Source: Bacteroidota bacterium
Lineage (GTDB): Bacteria > Bacteroidota > Bacteroidia > Chitinophagales > Saprospiraceae
NCBI GenBank assembly: GCA_024743405.1
Contig: JANSWP010000062.1
Location: forward strand, 1-42,957
DNA length: 42,957 nucleotides
Direction of reading: 5' to 3'
Part shown: in pieces, positions 15,384 to 24,400 of the stretch
Layout: each line of letters starts with the position of its first letter
How positions within the stretch are numbered: position 1 is the first letter of the stretch
The notes under the pieces: generated by a model
Database searches by the model: none
Seen by the model: only the letters and a program-made list of their open reading frames with translations
Told to the model about the DNA's origin: nothing
Made by a program: the position numbers and the translations under genes

Positions 15384-15401
15384 AGGCTAGCTTTTTAGCC
15401 T
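15384..15401 (+). terminator. Short terminator hairpin after thiolase
   Basis: AGGCTA-GCTTTT-TAGCCT, followed by ATTTC, lies 25 bp after the thiolase stop. Confidence 0.5.
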
Positions 15402-15418
15402 ATTTCAATATTAATAAA

Positions 15419-15426
15419 TAATTTTG
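15419..15426 (+). promoter_or_regulatory. Bacteroidota -7 element TAatTTTG
   Basis: TAATTTTG lies 61 bp upstream of the cupin-like oxygenase ATG. Confidence 0.45.
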
Positions 15427-15487
15427 TGCCGAAAATTCATAGGTTTTCAATGTAGAACCTAACTTATTTCGCTCAAAAGAGATAACT

Positions 15488-16363
15488 ATGCCACTCAAAT
15501 TAACAGATAGTATAGATCGAGTAGAAGGAATTACTCGAAAAGAGTTTCAAGAAAACTATATGATTCCTGCTAAGCCGGTGATCATCAAAAACTTTTACGG
15601 AAAAGATGCACCATTGTATACAAAATGGACTTTTGACTGGTTCAAGCAAGAACTAGGGCATTTGGATGTAGGTGTTTTTGATATAGAGGGAGAAAAGCGA
15701 AAAGACGACCGCTCTTATAAAGGATCTAACAATACCATGAAATTTGGTGATTATTTAGATCTAGTTCAAGCAGGTCCGACTACTCGTCGATTGTTTCTTT
15801 TTAATGTTTTCAAATACAAAAAGGACTTATTTAACGATTTTGAATTTCCGGACGTAGCAGATAATGTCTTGAAAAGGTTGCCTTTTGCTTTCTTTGGAGG
15901 AGAAGGTGGCGTGACGAGAATTCATCGAGATATGGACAATTCGAATGTCTTTTTGACCGAATTGTACGGTAGAAAAAGAGTTGTCCTTTTTGATCCAAAG
16001 TATTCTACTTTATTGTATAGATATCCTTTTGGAACGCACACTTCTGTAGATATCAATAATCCTGATTATGATCGCTATCCTGGTCTTCACCATGTAAAAG
16101 GTATTGACTGTTATATTGAGGCAGGAGATACATTGTTTATGCCAGCCGGATGGTGGCATCATATTGAATATCACTCTGCTGGAATGGGATTCTCTATGCG
16201 ATCTTTGAGCCCACATTGGAGTAGTCGGCTTCGTGGATTATACCAAGTGGGTGTTTTGACCCATTTGGATGAAGCTATTAGATTTTTCTTAAAAGATAAT
16301 TGGCATAAAATGAAAACTAATATGGCTGACAAGAGAGCCCTGTCCAAGCTAACTTCGGTATAA
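15488..16363 (+). CDS. Cupin-like/JmjC-type Fe(II) and 2-oxoglutarate-dependent oxygenase
   Basis: This 291-residue protein is of the cupin_8/JmjC type. The iron-binding triad appears as His and Asp in GGVTRIHRDMDNSNVFL (HxD) and a distal His in MPAGWWHHIEYH. The N-terminal segment (SIDRVEGITRKEFQENYMIPAKPVIIKNF) is the usual opening of the family. Such enzymes hydroxylate protein side chains or small molecules; the substrate is unknown. It is flanked by a terminator on each side, so it is probably monocistronic. Confidence 0.87.
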   Translation: MPLKLTDSIDRVEGITRKEFQENYMIPAKPVIIKNFYGKDAPLYTKWTFDWFKQELGHLDVGVFDIEGEKRKDDRSYKGSNNTMKFGDYLDLVQAGPTTRRLFLFNVFKYKKDLFNDFEFPDVADNVLKRLPFAFFGGEGGVTRIHRDMDNSNVFLTELYGRKRVVLFDPKYSTLLYRYPFGTHTSVDINNPDYDRYPGLHHVKGIDCYIEAGDTLFMPAGWWHHIEYHSAGMGFSMRSLSPHWSSRLRGLYQVGVLTHLDEAIRFFLKDNWHKMKTNMADKRALSKLTSV

Positions 16364-16369
16364 AAAATA

Positions 16370-16401
16370 GAGTTCAAGGATCAAATTTGATCCTTGAACT
16401 C
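16370..16401. terminator. Strong terminator palindrome
   Basis: A 32-bp perfect palindrome (arms GAGTTCAAGGATCAAA / TTTGATCCTTGAACTC), followed by TTTCT, lies 6 bp after the stop of the oxygenase gene. Confidence 0.8.
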
Positions 16402-16548
16402 TTTCTAGTTCAAATGTCTTTCTCCTTTTTAAGTTCATCTTTGGTCAGACCAAATAAACTCCTTTTTACTATCTTTTAGAGCTTTTCCAATAAATATCGA
16501 TAGGTAATTGGGCTCAGCGTTTGTATTTTCTCATCAAAATAAGATTTG

Positions 16549-16556
16549 TATTTTTG
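16549..16556 (+). promoter_or_regulatory. Bacteroidota -7 element TAttTTTG
   Basis: TATTTTTG lies 33 bp upstream of the oxidoreductase ATG. A TTTG at 16520-16523 is too distant to be a good -33 box. Confidence 0.5.
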
Positions 16557-16589
16557 GCTTCTTTTTAAAATTTCATAAAAACGAACTTA

Positions 16590-17564
16590 ATGAAGGCCAT
16601 TTTATGCAAATCATACGGACTACCATCCAATCTCGTATTAGAGGAAATTTCTTCTCCTCAAGTCGGGGAAAATGATGTATTGATCCAAGTTAAAGCTTGT
16701 GGGGTCAACTTTCCTGACGTTTTAATTATTCAAGGAAAATATCAATTTAAACCACCATTGCCGTTTTCTCCAGGAAGTGATGTGGCTGGTATCGTCAAAG
16801 CGGTTGGGACTAATGTTAAAAACCATAAGGTTGGGGATGAAGTTTTTGCCTTGATTTCGCATGGTGGTTTTGCAGAGGAGGCCATTGCACCCAAGCATTC
16901 TTGTTTCCCTAAAATGCCAGGTATGGGTTTTCCAATTGCCGCTTCTTTTCTGATGGCATATGGGACTTCTTATCATGCGTTGAAAGACCGTGCGAAATTG
17001 AAAGAAGGAGATACCATGTTGGTTCTAGGTGCATCGGGTGGGGTAGGGTTGACAGCTGTTGAGCTAGGAAAATTAATGGGTGCCAAAGTTATTGCGGCTG
17101 CCTCCACGGATGAAAAATTGGAATTGTGCAAACAATATGGCGCAGATGAAGTCATCAATTATACCACGGAAGATCTGAAATCGCGACTCAATGAAATCAC
17201 CAATAAAAAAGGGGTAGATGTAGTGTATGACCCTGTTGGTGGTGATTATTCGGAAATCGCTTTGAGAAGAATGGCATGGGAAGGTCGATATTTAGTGATT
17301 GGTTTTGCAGCAGGATCGATACCAAAAATTCCCTTAAATCTGGCTTTGTTAAAAGGGTGTGATATCGTTGGCGTTTTTTGGGGAGCTTTCGCTATGCGCG
17401 ATCCGAAAGCGAATACAGCTAATACAATGCAATTAATGAAATGGTATGGGGAGGGAAAGATTAAACCACATTTACATGGCATTTATCCATTGGCAGAGGC
17501 GCCCAAGGCTTTAGAAGAAATGATGAACCGTCAAGTAAGAGGGAAAGTTATTATCGAGATGTAA
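16590..17564 (+). CDS. NADPH:quinone oxidoreductase family (zinc-independent MDR) protein
   Basis: The 324 residues belong to the medium-chain dehydrogenase/reductase superfamily. An N-terminal GroES-like domain (VKACGVNFPDVLIIQGKYQFKPPLPFSPGSDVAG) is followed by a Rossmann domain with the NADPH-binding LVLGASGGVGLTAVELGKLMGA. The zinc-ligand residues of alcohol dehydrogenases are absent, as in the quinone reductase (QorA/zeta-crystallin) subgroup. It probably reduces quinones or alpha,beta-unsaturated carbonyls in the cytoplasm. The exact substrate is unknown. Confidence 0.9.
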   Translation: MKAILCKSYGLPSNLVLEEISSPQVGENDVLIQVKACGVNFPDVLIIQGKYQFKPPLPFSPGSDVAGIVKAVGTNVKNHKVGDEVFALISHGGFAEEAIAPKHSCFPKMPGMGFPIAASFLMAYGTSYHALKDRAKLKEGDTMLVLGASGGVGLTAVELGKLMGAKVIAAASTDEKLELCKQYGADEVINYTTEDLKSRLNEITNKKGVDVVYDPVGGDYSEIALRRMAWEGRYLVIGFAAGSIPKIPLNLALLKGCDIVGVFWGAFAMRDPKANTANTMQLMKWYGEGKIKPHLHGIYPLAEAPKALEEMMNRQVRGKVIIEM

Positions 17565-17576
17565 AATTATGGATAA

Positions 17577-17730
17577 GAGTATGTCTAAAAATTTTACAAA
17601 TTGAGAATCAATGATTTATGGTTCTGGCGATAAATTATTAAGGGAGTTTACCGAGGCAAATGACCGCAATAATTTGAAAGGCAGGTTCATAAAGCGTTGG
17701 TTTTTAGGAAGTAAAAATTTAGACATACTC
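17577..17730. mobile_element. MITE-like element, family E
   Basis: This 154-bp sequence is bounded by near-perfect 20-bp terminal inverted repeats, GAGTATGTCTAAA... and ...TTTAGACATACTC, each flanked by TAA (a possible 3-bp target duplication). It contains no ORF of note. Its ends differ from those of the other palindromic elements in the window. Confidence 0.75.
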
Positions 17731-17790
17731 TAAGTAAAGGGTGATTGTCGGTTCGAAATTTGATTATTAATTCTCAAAAAAAAGTTAGAG

Positions 17791-17997
17791 ATGGTAATAA
17801 TATTCAGAATCGTAATCGCAGCCCTTATTATTTGGGGCTTTTGGACATTAGTGAAATTTGTCATCAAAAGAGTTGTTCAAAGAGATCAATGTCCTCGGTG
17901 TGAGGGTAAAGGGTATTGGTTAGGAATGCGAGAAAGAGAACGCTGTAATGAATGTTTCGGGACTGGAAAATTGCAAAGATTGAGTAAAAAGTCATAA
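17791..17997 (+). CDS. Small membrane protein with DnaJ-type CxxCxGxG zinc motifs
   Basis: The 68 residues comprise one N-terminal transmembrane helix (about residues 2-26) followed by two cysteine motifs, CPRCEGKG and CNECFGTG. Together these form one DnaJ-like zinc-binding site. There is no J-domain. By analogy the zinc module may bind unfolded protein or RNA at the membrane, but no function is established. A terminator follows at 18038-18072. Confidence 0.78.
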   Translation: MVIIFRIVIAALIIWGFWTLVKFVIKRVVQRDQCPRCEGKGYWLGMRERERCNECFGTGKLQRLSKKS

Positions 17998-18037
17998 ACA
18001 TTTATTTCGTTTAAGGACACGAATTTTTCATTAGATG

Positions 18038-18072
18038 AAGGTATCGGATACTTTAATAGCATTCGATACCTT
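18038..18072 (+). terminator. Terminator hairpin
   Basis: Stem AAGGTATCG / CGATACCTT with a 17-nt loop, followed by TTCTCATTTAT. Confidence 0.6.
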
Positions 18073-18209
18073 TTCTCATTTATAAACTCAAAATAATTCG
18101 TGTAAATTCGCGCTAATTGTGTCTAAGGAATGGAACAGGAATAGATTCAGAACCCAGAATTGTTATTTTCGCTCAATCTACTTCTACTTCCATCCTAAAT
18201 CACCTGTCT

Positions 18210-21200
18210 ATGAATAAATTTTTCAAATTTTTTACATTAGTTTTCCTATTAAGTTGTTCTGAAAACCCTTCTGAAAATCAAACCCTATTCACTTCTATTC
18301 CCTCCTCCCAAACGAATATTAAGTTCAAGAATCAACTCGAAGAAAGTAATGATTGGAATATCATCAAATACCTTTATTACTATAATGGAGGTGGTGTCGC
18401 TGTTGGTGATATTAATAATGATGGGTTGACAGATATTTACTTGTCTGCCAATCAAAATCCCACTAAGTTATATTTGAATAAGGGGGACTTTGAGTTCGAA
18501 GACATTACTGAAAAAGCTGGTGTATCTGGAAATTCGGGTAAACGTGCATGGAAAACAGGTGTTTCGATGGCAGACGTTAATGGAGATGGTTGGCTAGATA
18601 TTTATGTATGCCAAGTAGGGTTTTACAAGGCGATCAATGGACAAAATGAATTATACATTAATAATCAAGATGGGACTTTTACCGAAAAAGCAGCAGCATT
18701 TGGACTAGATTTTAAAGGGTTCTCTCAGCAGGCAGCTTTTTTTGATTATGATTGGGATGGGGATTTGGATTTGTATTTATTGAATCATTCTGTCCATTCA
18801 GCGGAGACTTTCACGAGTGCCGAAAACCGCCAAATTCGCGATGAAGAAGCCGGTGATCGATTCTATAAAAATGAGAATGGAAAGTTTATTGATGTGAGTG
18901 AAAATGCCGGTATATCTGGTGGGTCGATGGGGTATGGTTTAGGTGTTGTAATTGCTGATTTGAATAATGACGGTTGGTCTGATATTTATGTGACTAATGA
19001 TTTTCATGAAAACGACTACCTCTACTATAATAATGGTAATGGCACTTTTCGAGAGGATATCAAAAACTCAGTTGGGCACACAAGTACTTTTTCGATGGGC
19101 TGCGATATTGCCGATTTTGACAATGATGGTTGGCTAGATATCGTGACTTTAGATATGAAACCTGAAAGTGAAAAGGTTTTGAAAGCTTCGGCAGGAATTG
19201 ATCATTATAATAAACATCAGCATAAAATTAGTTATGGGTACCATCCCCAATTTCCTCGAAATCATTTGCAAAGAAATATGGGGATTTTGTCAACCAATGA
19301 TGAGATATTAGAAGATGATAAACTTGAAGTCGCAGGCACGGTTAATGGAAACCCTCCTTTGTTTCTTTCTAAAGAAGGTGCAAAATTTGCTGATATCGCC
19401 CAGCTTTCAAAAGTTGCTACCACCGATTGGTCTTGGTCAAGCCTTTTAGCAGATTTTGACAATGACGGCTGGAAAGATCTATACATCACAAATGGTATTT
19501 TTCGACGACCTAATGATTTGGATTACTTAAAGTTTGCTTCGAATGACGAGATCCAACGTTCGGCATCAGATATGGAATTAGCGGATAAAATGCCTTCTGG
19601 TGTGGTTTCGAACTATGCTTTCCGGAATCAAGGAAATTTGCTTTTTGAAAATGTCTCCAAAACTTGGGGTTTGGATTTGGAAGGTTGCTCAAACGGGGCA
19701 GCTTATGCAGATTTTGATAATGATGGTGATCTAGATTTGGTGGTGAATAACTTGAATATGGAAGCCGCTGTCTATCGAAATAATACTGAAAGAAAGGATG
19801 CTAATTATTTGAAAATCAAATTAGTACAAAAGAATAAAAATAAATTTGGAGTTGGGGCGAAGGTAACTTTGACCATCGGAAACGAGGAACTTACTCAAGA
19901 AATTTCTCCAATACGAGGTTGGCAATCGTCAATGGGGTATGTATTGAATTTTGGAATTGGAAAAGCGACAAAAGTTGATGAAATTCATGTGGAATGGGCC
20001 CCTGATAAGCGCCAAGTTTTGGAAAACATTGAAGTCAATCAATTATTGACTATTGAAGAAAATGCCCATTTGGAAATTGAAGCCAAAGAAAATTCCAACT
20101 CGCTTTTTTCTGATATTTCTGATCAAATGTATGTAGATTTTTCACATCGAGAAAATCGTTTTGTTGATTTTAATGTAGAAGGTTTGATGCCCAAAATGCT
20201 CTCACAGGAAGGTCCTAATCTGGCAAAAGGCGATGTAAATGCCGATGGTTTAGAAGACTTTTTTGTGTGTGGTTCCAAGGCTCAAGCGGGGATGATTTTT
20301 ATTCAAAAACAGAATTCAACATTTGAACAAAAAATGGCTTTCGAGGAGGATAAAATGCTCGAAGATGCGGATGCGACTTTTTTCGATTTTGATAATGATG
20401 GAGACTTAGATTTATATGTGGTTAGTGGGGGAGGCGAATATCGAGAAGGAACGGATCAACTCAGAGATCGCATATATTTGAATGATGGAAGAGGTAATTT
20501 CTCAAAAAAGAAAGATGCTATTCCTGAGATTGCATTAAATGGTTCTTGTGTCGTGTCGGCAGATTTTAATTCGGATGGCTTTATTGATTTGTTTGTCGGA
20601 AGTCGCTCATTAGTAGGTAGTTATGGGACATCTCCAGAGAGTGTTGTTTTGATAAACCAGAATGGACAGGCCTTTAAAAATGCGGCTAAGGAAGTTTTTT
20701 CTGGGTTTAATAAATTAGGCATGGTGACGGATGCGATTTGGATAGAAACATCCCGACAATTAGTGGTTGTGGGCGACTGGATGCCCATTACGTTTTTTGA
20801 CTTTCAAAATGAAAAAGCTAGAAGAACCGTTTTAAATAATACGAATGGTTGGTGGAATACAGTCGTATCTGGAGATTTTGATAAAGATGGTGATGAAGAT
20901 CTTATAGTTGGAAATTTGGGGACTAATTCTAACTTGATTGCTTCATCGGAACAACCTGTTCGGCTTTGGATAAAGGACTTTGATAAAAACTATCAAATTG
21001 ATCCGATTATGACGTATTATCGTGGAGGGACGCAATATGTTTATCATAGTAAAGATGATTTGGTGGGACAGTTGACTGCTTTGCGAAAAGTCTTTATAGA
21101 GTATGAATTATTTGCAAAAAGTACGTTTAATGATATCTTTCCTGCGGAAACGATGGCTGATGTGGTGAAAAAAGAGGCAAAGATGTTTGAATCTGTTTTT

Positions 21201-21572
21201 GTGAAAAATTTGGGAGACGGAAGTTATGAAGTTATTCCTTTGCCATTAAAGGCTCAATTTGCGCCAATTGAGGGACTAGAAGTGAGCGACTTTAATATGG
21301 ATGGCAATTTAGATGTCTTGGCGGTTGGCAATTTTGTCCAGTTTCAGCCAAGTATAGGGCAATTGGATGCTTCCTATGGATGGGTTTTGAAAGGAGATGG
21401 ACAAGGAGAATTTGAAATTATGGAGCCTCGAAATAGCGGTTTTTCTGTCATTGGACAAGGTCGTGATATCGAGTATCTAAAAGGACAAGATGGACACAAT
21501 GTAATTATTGTTTCAAGAAATAATAATAGCTTGCAATTTTTTGAGAAATTGGGTGAGGAAGGCGGTCGATAG
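18210..21572 (+). CDS. FG-GAP/VCBS-repeat lipoprotein with ASPIC/UnbV domain
   Basis: The ATG at 18210 is chosen because it gives a signal peptide with lipobox LLSC (Cys16); an upstream in-frame GTG at 18117 does not. The 1120-residue product carries at least nine FG-GAP/VCBS blades with calcium-loop signatures (DINNDGLTDIYL, DVNGDGWLDIYV, DFDNDGWLDIVT, DFDNDGDLDLVV, DFDKDGDEDLIV). An ASPIC/UnbV segment lies around residues 520-640 (GVGAKVTLTIGNEELTQE ... RGWQSSMGYVLNFGIGK). Such proteins fold as beta-propellers on the cell surface. They are common in Bacteroidota, often near SusCD systems, though none is seen here. The ligand is unknown. Confidence 0.92.
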   Translation: MNKFFKFFTLVFLLSCSENPSENQTLFTSIPSSQTNIKFKNQLEESNDWNIIKYLYYYNGGGVAVGDINNDGLTDIYLSANQNPTKLYLNKGDFEFEDITEKAGVSGNSGKRAWKTGVSMADVNGDGWLDIYVCQVGFYKAINGQNELYINNQDGTFTEKAAAFGLDFKGFSQQAAFFDYDWDGDLDLYLLNHSVHSAETFTSAENRQIRDEEAGDRFYKNENGKFIDVSENAGISGGSMGYGLGVVIADLNNDGWSDIYVTNDFHENDYLYYNNGNGTFREDIKNSVGHTSTFSMGCDIADFDNDGWLDIVTLDMKPESEKVLKASAGIDHYNKHQHKISYGYHPQFPRNHLQRNMGILSTNDEILEDDKLEVAGTVNGNPPLFLSKEGAKFADIAQLSKVATTDWSWSSLLADFDNDGWKDLYITNGIFRRPNDLDYLKFASNDEIQRSASDMELADKMPSGVVSNYAFRNQGNLLFENVSKTWGLDLEGCSNGAAYADFDNDGDLDLVVNNLNMEAAVYRNNTERKDANYLKIKLVQKNKNKFGVGAKVTLTIGNEELTQEISPIRGWQSSMGYVLNFGIGKATKVDEIHVEWAPDKRQVLENIEVNQLLTIEENAHLEIEAKENSNSLFSDISDQMYVDFSHRENRFVDFNVEGLMPKMLSQEGPNLAKGDVNADGLEDFFVCGSKAQAGMIFIQKQNSTFEQKMAFEEDKMLEDADATFFDFDNDGDLDLYVVSGGGEYREGTDQLRDRIYLNDGRGNFSKKKDAIPEIALNGSCVVSADFNSDGFIDLFVGSRSLVGSYGTSPESVVLINQNGQAFKNAAKEVFSGFNKLGMVTDAIWIETSRQLVVVGDWMPITFFDFQNEKARRTVLNNTNGWWNTVVSGDFDKDGDEDLIVGNLGTNSNLIASSEQPVRLWIKDFDKNYQIDPIMTYYRGGTQYVYHSKDDLVGQLTALRKVFIEYELFAKSTFNDIFPAETMADVVKKEAKMFESVFVKNLGDGSYEVIPLPLKAQFAPIEGLEVSDFNMDGNLDVLAVGNFVQFQPSIGQLDASYGWVLKGDGQGEFEIMEPRNSGFSVIGQGRDIEYLKGQDGHNVIIVSRNNNSLQFFEKLGEEGGR

Positions 21573-21618
21573 TTTGCAGTTGGCAGCCTCAAAACACTCA
21601 TAAATCACTTATTACCGT

Positions 21619-22188
21619 ATGAATACACAGCTTTATAATTTACAACGAAAGGTCAAACAGTACAAAGAAGTCCTTCAAAATACGGAAGATTATCGTCAAA
21701 TTTGGGAGTCAGAATTTAAGGCATTCATTATTAAACAATTAGAGCAATTGCTTGAGTTAACAGGGTTAGAGGCAAAGATTGAGGTTAAGTCACAAATTGC
21801 AGGATTAGAAGCGATTGCCTTGGATTTGGGTGAAACAAAAAGTGGAATATATGAGGTCGTGTCTAAAGATTTTCACCGTCATTTGGTAAAAAATTGTGGG
21901 GGATTGATTTACCAACAACTATTTAACGGAAAAATAATTGTATTAATTCAGTATCCATTTATTGAAAATTATGGAGCGCCTCGTCCACCAAAAACAGTAG
22001 CGATTTATCGTCCAGAAGAGTTGACTGAACCCTTTTTTATTCGACATTTGGAAGAATTAATTACCGAAATAACGAATTGGGAGGACTTTGACGATGACGA
22101 GCCTAATAAAAAGATTGGCTTCAAATTTAACTTTGGCTTAAATCCAGATATGGGTAGAGAACCATTGATGAGTGATGAAAAAGAGTGA
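21619..22188 (+). CDS. Conserved-looking hypothetical protein
   Basis: This soluble 189-residue protein has an N-terminal helical stretch (MNTQLYNLQRKVKQYKEVLQ) and a mixed alpha/beta middle part (GKIIVLIQYPFIENYGAPRPPKTVAIYRPEEL). The C-terminal part is acidic (NWEDFDDDEPNKK). I recognise no domain. Its end overlaps the next gene by 14 bp, so it is very likely cotranscribed and perhaps functionally linked with the FemAB-like protein. Confidence 0.8.
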   Translation: MNTQLYNLQRKVKQYKEVLQNTEDYRQIWESEFKAFIIKQLEQLLELTGLEAKIEVKSQIAGLEAIALDLGETKSGIYEVVSKDFHRHLVKNCGGLIYQQLFNGKIIVLIQYPFIENYGAPRPPKTVAIYRPEELTEPFFIRHLEELITEITNWEDFDDDEPNKKIGFKFNFGLNPDMGREPLMSDEKE

Positions 22189-23149
22189 GTACATAAGTCC
22201 ATCTAAAGCTCTTTATTCCAACCTTTGTGAGGAAAAATATATTCCAATACATGGTCAGTCATGGTGGTTAGATGTCGTGTGTGGAGCGGATAATTGGGGT
22301 GTTGTTTTGGCTTTTGATCGATATAAAAATATTATTGGTGCTTTACCCTATACTAAAAATCGGCGCTTGGGTTTGAGTATGATTCGAATGCCGATTTTGA
22401 CCTCTTATTTGCCGATCTTTTTGGATTATCCTGACAGTGAAAAAAAGCACCAACGATATAGTTTTGAACGTAAGATCCTAACTGAACTGACTCGTCAATT
22501 GCCAAAGGTTTCCATTTTTGATCAAAATTATTCTTCTGCGCTCACCAATTGGCTACCTTTTTATTGGTCTGGGTTCAAACAGAGCACTCGATATACTTAT
22601 ATTTTGGAGGATTTAAAAGATGTATCCTTCGTTTATAAAGAATTGGAGAGTTCTGTTCGAGGAAAAATAAGAAAGGCAGAACAAGCTCTTATTGAGGTAG
22701 TTACGGATGAGAATGTGGTTGGTTTTTATGAGGTTGTTCAAAAGACTTTCCAAAAACAGGGTCGAATTCCACCTTTTTCTTTAAATGTATTAAAGCAATT
22801 AGATAATGTATTAAAAACAAGAGATCGACGAAAAATTTACTTTGCCAAAGATAAAAATGGGGATATTCATGCGGCAGGATACGTCGTTTGGGACGAAAGG
22901 AGAGCCTACTATTTGGCGAGTGGTACGGATTCAAAATTTCGGAAAAGTGGCGCGCATTATTTATTGTTATGGACGGTAATAAAAGATTGTTTAAAAACGG
23001 TAGAATCTTTTGATTTTGAAGGAAGTATGTTGCCTCAAGTGGAAAATGTATTTAGATCTTTTGGGGCGACTCAAGTACCTTACTTTAGAATTTATAAGAC
23101 AGGAAATCGGATATTAAGCTCTATCCTTACTTTTGTGGGAAAGCTGTAA
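22175..23149 (+). CDS. FemAB/GNAT-like acyltransferase
   Basis: The ATG at 22175 (324 residues) is preferred over a GTG one codon earlier. The sequence has the pattern of FemAB-like double-GNAT proteins: a first half with QSWWLDVVCGADNWGVVLAF and GALPYTKNRRLGLSMIRMP, and a second half with SSVRGKIRKAEQ, FFAKDKNGDIHAAGYVVWDERRAYYLASGT-like strands and KSGAHYLLLWTVIKDC. Family members transfer aminoacyl or acyl groups to peptidoglycan or lipids. No peptidoglycan gene is adjacent, so the substrate is open. It ends 5 bp from the convergent gpsA stop, leaving no room for a separate terminator. Confidence 0.78.
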   Translation: MKKSEYISPSKALYSNLCEEKYIPIHGQSWWLDVVCGADNWGVVLAFDRYKNIIGALPYTKNRRLGLSMIRMPILTSYLPIFLDYPDSEKKHQRYSFERKILTELTRQLPKVSIFDQNYSSALTNWLPFYWSGFKQSTRYTYILEDLKDVSFVYKELESSVRGKIRKAEQALIEVVTDENVVGFYEVVQKTFQKQGRIPPFSLNVLKQLDNVLKTRDRRKIYFAKDKNGDIHAAGYVVWDERRAYYLASGTDSKFRKSGAHYLLLWTVIKDCLKTVESFDFEGSMLPQVENVFRSFGATQVPYFRIYKTGNRILSSILTFVGKL

Positions 23150-23154
23150 ATCCA

Positions 23155-24186
23155 TTACAAAAAGTCAACATCCACGTAATAAGGATATCGCATTAAAAAC
23201 TCCAAACCCTTTTCAATATCAAAATCATTATAAACTACTCGGTAAAGCATTTGGGTAATGGGTACATTTAAATTAAGATGATCTGCGAGGTGTTTTGCTA
23301 TATTGACCGTCCGAATACCTTCCGCTAGTTCAGGCATGGTCGCCTTGATTTGTTCGACTGTTTCTCCTTGTCCGAGTCTTTTACCAAAACTATAATTTCT
23401 GCTATTTTCACTGGTCGCAGTACAGATTAAGTCGCCTATTCCGGCAGTACCAACAAAAGCTTTTGGTGAGGTGCCAACGGCTTTACCGAAATGAATCATT
23501 TCCATTAATCCTCGATTGATTAATAGTGCTTGAATATTTTTACCCATGCCTAGTCCCCCCAATATTCCAGATCCAATCGCGATCATATTTTTTAGCGCAC
23601 CGGCTAGTTCTGCCCCCAATAATTCATGGGTGCCAAAGACTTGAAAATGTCGACTATTTAAGGCTTTTTTTCCAGCTTCAATGACTTCATCAAATTTACT
23701 CCCTATGACCGTTGCAGTAGGTTGACCATCAAAAATTTCCTTTGCTAAATTTGGGCCTGCCAAGCAACCGATTCGAACAACTACGCTTTCTTGACGAATG
23801 ATTTCACTCATCGTACAAACATTTTTTCGAGTAATTTTTTCTTTTCCCAAATCTTCGAATTGAATACCTTTTAAATCAAAGCCTTTAGTCCCGTGAATTA
23901 ATAAATGGTAAGGGCGAAGATAAGGAGAGAGATTTTTCATCATTTCCCGAAAACTATCAGAGGGCACAATTGGAAAAATCAACGTACATTTTTCTGCAAC
24001 CTCTTGTAAATCAGTAGTCGCAATGACTTTATCTGATACGGAAGCATTCAAGTCTTTATGAAAATGATTCGTATTAATACTATCAACCAAATCTTTTTGT
24101 CGACTATATAATAACACATCGCGGTTATACGCCAACAAATTTGCGATGGCAGTTCCAAAGCTCCCTGCGCCAATGACTCCAACCAT
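23155..24186 (-). CDS. gpsA: Glycerol-3-phosphate dehydrogenase [NAD(P)+]
   Basis: This cytoplasmic enzyme reduces dihydroxyacetone phosphate to sn-glycerol 3-phosphate for phospholipid synthesis. The ATG at 24186 is chosen because it places VGVIGAGSFGTAIANLL at the N-terminus as in the family (343 residues); an upstream ATG at 24225 would add 13 residues. Landmarks are LIHGTKGFD, the GPNLAKEI motif (CLAGPNLAKEIFDGQPTA), the catalytic Lys in AGALKNMIAIGSGI, and GTAGIGDLICTATSENSRN. Confidence 0.95.
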   Translation of the reverse strand: MVGVIGAGSFGTAIANLLAYNRDVLLYSRQKDLVDSINTNHFHKDLNASVSDKVIATTDLQEVAEKCTLIFPIVPSDSFREMMKNLSPYLRPYHLLIHGTKGFDLKGIQFEDLGKEKITRKNVCTMSEIIRQESVVVRIGCLAGPNLAKEIFDGQPTATVIGSKFDEVIEAGKKALNSRHFQVFGTHELLGAELAGALKNMIAIGSGILGGLGMGKNIQALLINRGLMEMIHFGKAVGTSPKAFVGTAGIGDLICTATSENSRNYSFGKRLGQGETVEQIKATMPELAEGIRTVNIAKHLADHLNLNVPITQMLYRVVYNDFDIEKGLEFLMRYPYYVDVDFL

Positions 24187-24312
24187 AATTTTTAATAGAA
24201 ATTGAGTGATTGAGAAGAGGAGCATTTGAGAAAAAGAGAACCAAAAGGTATGATGCTTAAAATCTCAATTATTCATCTACTCAATACTTAGAAGCTGTTA
24301 TAAAAATAGCGA

Positions 24313-24320
24313 TCAAAATT
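24313..24320 (-). promoter_or_regulatory. Bacteroidota -7 element TAatTTTG for gpsA
   Basis: TAATTTTG on the minus strand lies about 126 bp upstream of the chosen gpsA ATG, in the divergent gap with the hydrolase gene. Confidence 0.4.
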
Positions 24321-24400
24321 ACGTTTATTTTTGAAAAGGAAGTTCTTTGCAACGATTATTGATTTTAGATGTTTTTGTGATGAGTATTTAAATTGAACGA

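Noticed and set aside
18117-18209. N-terminal extension of the FG-GAP lipoprotein from a GTG
   Set aside because: It would bury the signal peptide and lipobox that begin at the ATG at 18210.
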